Assembly: GCA_022827625.1 (NCBI GenBank)
Contig: JAJEIE010000019.1
Coordinates: 248,001 to 312,000 of the forward strand
Direction: 5' to 3'
Length of the DNA stretch: 64,000 bases
Source: Candidatus Poribacteria bacterium
GTDB lineage: Bacteria > Poribacteria > WGA-4E > WGA-3G
Made by a program: the position numbers and the translations under genes. Of the stretch, positions 61,542 to 64,000 are shown in pieces. Numbering within the stretch: position 1 is the first letter of the stretch; every line of letters begins with the position of its first letter. The notes beneath the pieces were generated by a model. The model was not told the DNA's origin and did no database searches. It saw only the letters and a program-made list of their open reading frames with translations.

Positions 61542-62783
61542 TTAGTTCCGTAAATCAAACACGGTTTTCACCGTAACCGTTTTCCCAGTATTCAGGGCAG
61601 TCTGAATGGCGCGTTTGTAGTCTTGTAGTGGAAATATAGCACTCACTAACGGACGCAAGTGCGATTCCATCTTCTCAAGGAGTCGCATACCGAGTATAAA
61701 GGTATGCACCTGTTCACCATTATAGGTTTCGAGTCCGTAGGTATACGCACCCTCCACCTTCAACTGCTTATACCAGATAGATGTCCAGTCAATATTCTTA
61801 GGTATCCCCGGCATTCCGACTAAGATGACTTTTCCACCTGCGCGCGTAAAACGAAGTGCGTCGTCTATCGTGACGCTAGAGCCGATACAATCGAAGGTAA
61901 CGTCCACGCCGCCAACCAATACTTGCTGTCCGAGTTCGGGTTGATGCGATACTGCACCTGTGAGTTCACAGAACGCTGCATAGCGGTCCCTGTTTGGTGA
62001 TAGTACATCATCCGCCCCGAGTTCACGTGCCAACCGCTGTTGGTGCGGATATTTGGCGAAGATAATGATGCGATTCCGCTGTCCGAGCACCCGCAACGCA
62101 GCAACAGTAAGCAAACCCATCGTGCCGCCGCCAATCACGCAGATTGAAGAGTCGGGATTACAAATCCCTCCTACCGGATGCCGTGCTTTCAAAACACCGT
62201 GTAACGCACACGCAAACGGTTCGAGTAACACAGCCGCTTCGTCCGAAATACCGTCAGGAACGAGATGGAGTTGCGATGGATGCGCAAGCACGTATCGGCT
62301 CCACCCGCCGCCTGTATCGCGACAATAACCGGTCTGGATGCCCTCTGAAATATCGCCGCTTGTGATATTTTCACAGTTGGCGAAACGGAAATTTCGGCAC
62401 TGATGACACGCTGGTGAAATCCCTCGAACCTTACACGACAAGGCAGGTTCAATGACCACACGCGCACCAACGCCGAAGCCATCCACTGCGTCACCGATTT
62501 CCGCGATGTCGCCTACGATTTCATGCCCTAACACAAAAGGTGTTGACGTGAACGGCGAAAAATAAGGACTCCCTTTCGCAGTGATTGTCGCCAAATCGGA
62601 GCCGCAGATACCGCTGAGGCGGGTCTCGACTTTAACCCATTCAGGTGTTGGCAGTTGCGGCTCCGGTATATCAACGAGACGCGTACAGGAAAATGGCGAC
62701 GTATAAAGGCTCCGCCACCGTTTTCCAAGGTAGCGCATCGCAAGATAACGTGGGATACTTTTGGTATATTGGACGGCTTCCAC
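61542..62783 (-). CDS. Zinc-type alcohol/polyol dehydrogenase with a repeat inside
   Basis: 413 aa. NAD(P)-dependent medium-chain dehydrogenase: catalytic Cys in SGICGSDLATI, LGHEIVGDI, zinc cluster CHQCRNFRFANCEN region, and Rossmann ICVIGGGTMGLL. Between ALHGVLKAR and the Rossmann motif an extra segment HPVGGICNPDSS matches the family B palindrome at 62151-62174 translated in frame. GTG start at 62783. The segment extends a surface loop before the NAD fold and leaves the frame intact. Confidence 0.9.
   Translation of the reverse strand: MEAVQYTKSIPRYLAMRYLGKRWRSLYTSPFSCTRLVDIPEPQLPTPEWVKVETRLSGICGSDLATITAKGSPYFSPFTSTPFVLGHEIVGDIAEIGDAVDGFGVGARVVIEPALSCKVRGISPACHQCRNFRFANCENITSGDISEGIQTGYCRDTGGGWSRYVLAHPSQLHLVPDGISDEAAVLLEPFACALHGVLKARHPVGGICNPDSSICVIGGGTMGLLTVAALRVLGQRNRIIIFAKYPHQQRLARELGADDVLSPNRDRYAAFCELTGAVSHQPELGQQVLVGGVDVTFDCIGSSVTIDDALRFTRAGGKVILVGMPGIPKNIDWTSIWYKQLKVEGAYTYGLETYNGEQVHTFILGMRLLEKMESHLRPLVSAIFPLQDYKRAIQTALNTGKTVTVKTVFDLRN
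62151..62174 (-). repeat. Family B palindrome within the dehydrogenase gene
   Basis: GTCGGGATTACAAATCCCTC then CTAC on the plus strand, the reverse of the intergenic copies with two changes. On the coding strand it reads VGGICNPD. It keeps the frame. Confidence 0.85.
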
Positions 62784-62801
62784 TGTGTTGTACTAATGTC
62801 C

Positions 62802-63386
62802 CTAATGATCACTGTCAAATTTGACACGTCTATAGATATGCTGCAAAGGCAGCTCACACCCAATAGACACAAGCGGCACCACATCCACAAGTGCCCGAAA
62901 TTCTGTTGGTATCCACTCAGGTTCTTGGCGACGATATTGCACCACCTGTACGTTCTCTTGTGAAATCAGAATATATTCCTGCAAAGTGTCAATCTGGCGA
63001 TAATGCGTGAATTTTTCCTCTCTGTCATACGTTTCAGTGGAGGACGAAAGGACCTCTACGATGAGTGTTGGATTCAGGAGCATGTCAAAAGTATTATCCG
63101 CAGCGCGCGGTTCCCCGCAAACAACGACAATATCCGGGTAAAAGTAGGATCCTGTTCGGCTAACTTTTACACGCAGATCACCCGTAGCAGCAACTTGACA
63201 GTTACCATCCATCAATTCGTTGTTCAGATGGGTTGCTGTGTCTAACGTGATGAAGTTATGCGCGAAACTGGCACCCGCCATCGCGATTATCTCTCCATTC
63301 ACATATTCGCTTTTTCTTGTCGCCTTACGTTCCAATTCAAGGTATGCTTCAGGTGTCAAGTAAGTGGGTGCTGCCATAGCTGCCAT
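62802..63386 (-). CDS. Uma2 family protein (PD-(D/E)xK-like)
   Basis: 194 aa. Uma2/DUF820 pattern: YLTPEAYLELERKATRKSEYVNGEI, YFYPDIVVVCGEP with the D of the nuclease core, LIVEVLSSSTETYDREEKFTHY with the E-x-S/L segment. Family members have a restriction-endonuclease fold but an unproven role. GGAGG precedes ATG. Stands between the dehydrogenase and sulfurylase genes. Confidence 0.9.
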   Translation of the reverse strand: MAAMAAPTYLTPEAYLELERKATRKSEYVNGEIIAMAGASFAHNFITLDTATHLNNELMDGNCQVAATGDLRVKVSRTGSYFYPDIVVVCGEPRAADNTFDMLLNPTLIVEVLSSSTETYDREEKFTHYRQIDTLQEYILISQENVQVVQYRRQEPEWIPTEFRALVDVVPLVSIGCELPLQHIYRRVKFDSDH

Positions 63387-63425
63387 TTAACTGCCTCCTT
63401 CTCCCATATTTTCGTCTAAACCAGA

Positions 63426-63447
63426 GGCGGGACGAGGAAATCCCGCC
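63426..63447 (-). terminator. Hairpin after ATP sulfurylase
   Basis: GGCGGGA / TCCCGCC, seven pairs, downstream of the sulfurylase stop on the minus strand. Short T run on that side (GGTTTAG). Moderate support. Confidence 0.5.
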
Positions 63448-63461
63448 TTCAGACAGTTCAC

Positions 63462-64000
63462 TTACGCACTCGCCTCAGTCTGGTAGTATTCCATAAGAAT
63501 CTCCGCGACTTCAGGACGCGCAATCTCCGGGGGCAACGGCTCACCCGCAGCGAGAATCTCACGCTGTCTCGTGCCAGAGACGTTAAAATAATCATCGCCA
63601 TCGTGCGGGCAGTCGCGCATCATCACAATCTCATTACACTTTTTACACCAGACCGTGAAATCACCGCGGAAAATCCCGATCTCCAAAGCACCTTCAGGAA
63701 CTGTATCGAAAACCTCTTGCGCTTCAAACGGTCCGTAGTAGTCGCCAGCACCCGCATGATCCCGTCCGACAATGAAGTGCGACGCACCACAATTCTGACG
63801 GAAAACAGCGTGTAGGAGTGCCTCCCGCGGTCCTGCGTAGAGCATATCGAATCCGTAACCCGTGATAGAGACAGTATTTTCGGGGAAATAGTGTTGCACC
63901 ATCGCACGGATAGACGCATCGCGAACGGCAGCGGGAATGTCACCGGGTTTGAGTTTGCCCAAAAGCATGTGGATCAGAACCCCATCGGCGTTGACTTCTC
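63462..64000 (-). CDS. sat: Sulfate adenylyltransferase (ATP sulfurylase), C-terminal part
   Basis: At least 179 codons are visible; the N-terminal part lies past the right edge. Makes APS from sulfate and ATP. Motifs: FIVGRDHAGAGDYYGPF, FNVSGTRQREILAAGE (active-site loop), and LPPEIARPEVAEIL at the C-terminus. A ferredoxin-like CKKCNEIVMMRDCPHD zinc segment is present, as in the short sulfurylases of this type. The frame is open to the window end (EVNADGVLIHMLLG), so the internal ATG at 63968 is not the start. Confidence 0.93.
   Translation of the reverse strand, partial: EVNADGVLIHMLLGKLKPGDIPAAVRDASIRAMVQHYFPENTVSITGYGFDMLYAGPREALLHAVFRQNCGASHFIVGRDHAGAGDYYGPFEAQEVFDTVPEGALEIGIFRGDFTVWCKKCNEIVMMRDCPHDGDDYFNVSGTRQREILAAGEPLPPEIARPEVAEILMEYYQTEASA

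Noticed and set aside
1-64000. tRNA, rRNA and tmRNA genes
   Set aside because: No convincing T-arm, 16S/23S or tmRNA end signatures were found on either strand by eye; a covariance search could still find one.

Overview
The window looks like a chromosomal segment of an environmental, uncultured-type bacterium. I infer Candidatus Poribacteria or a close relative. The reasons are five phytanoyl-CoA dioxygenase (PhyH) paralogues, two formylglycine-type sulfatases, Gfo/Idh, ThuA, LamG, CRTAC1-like and DUF6785-type proteins, and many short palindromic repeats scattered between genes. This is judged from gene content only; no rRNA or tRNA gene was found to confirm it.

Layout. 1-3.1 kb: amidase (cut by the window edge), PhyH, sulfatase. 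3.3-4.0 kb: NIPSNAP protein. 4.1-8.4 kb: a four-gene minus-strand operon (frameshifted first gene, unknown protein, ORC-like AAA ATPase, tRNA-guanine transglycosylase/DpdA-like enzyme) facing a DUF6884-like gene. 8.6-16.0 kb: a type III-like restriction-modification locus (adenine methyltransferase, membrane coiled-coil protein, helicase-nuclease). Together, 4.1-16 kb reads as a nucleic-acid modification and defence island; it is the best candidate here for an undescribed system. 16.4-20.4 kb: mutS and mtaB, convergent. 20.7-29.6 kb: catabolic and secreted proteins (Gfo/Idh, CRTAC1-like, two PhyH, GNAT, DUF2281, LamG, sulfatase, alcohol dehydrogenase). 30-35.7 kb: ridA-like, fabV, a RelE/HigB-type toxin-antitoxin pair, ThuA, an NRAMP-related transporter, PhyH. 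36-39.6 kb: dnaK, mdh, small membrane protein. 39.7-43.7 kb: PhyH, sugar isomerase-like protein, radical SAM/SPASM protein, msrB. 43.7-49.2 kb: a tightly packed operon of ABC-2 permease, GldG-like protein, DUF4340 protein and glycosyltransferase. 49.4-54.7 kb: chlorite dismutase-family protein, ClpX-like ATPase, MetE-like protein, LarA-like protein. 54.9-56.7 kb: five small uncharacterised genes, one apparently frameshifted. 56.9-58.3 kb: a DNA methyltransferase with a nuclease-like tail. 58.3-59.3 kb: non-coding DNA with two strongly structured elements, probably RNAs. 59.3-64 kb: DUF6785 membrane protein, small protein, alcohol dehydrogenase with a repeat inside its coding sequence, Uma2 protein, and the C-terminal part of ATP sulfurylase.

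How the parts may work together. The PhyH, sulfatase, dehydrogenase, ThuA, isomerase-like and sulfurylase genes fit a scavenging lifestyle on sulfated or glycosylated host or detrital compounds. The transglycosylase/ATPase operon, the DUF6884-like gene, the type III-like locus and the second methyltransferase suggest layered nucleic-acid modification. At least seven families of short dispersed repeats are present. Two of them lie inside open reading frames, and the fourfold heptamer could shift the frame of its gene.
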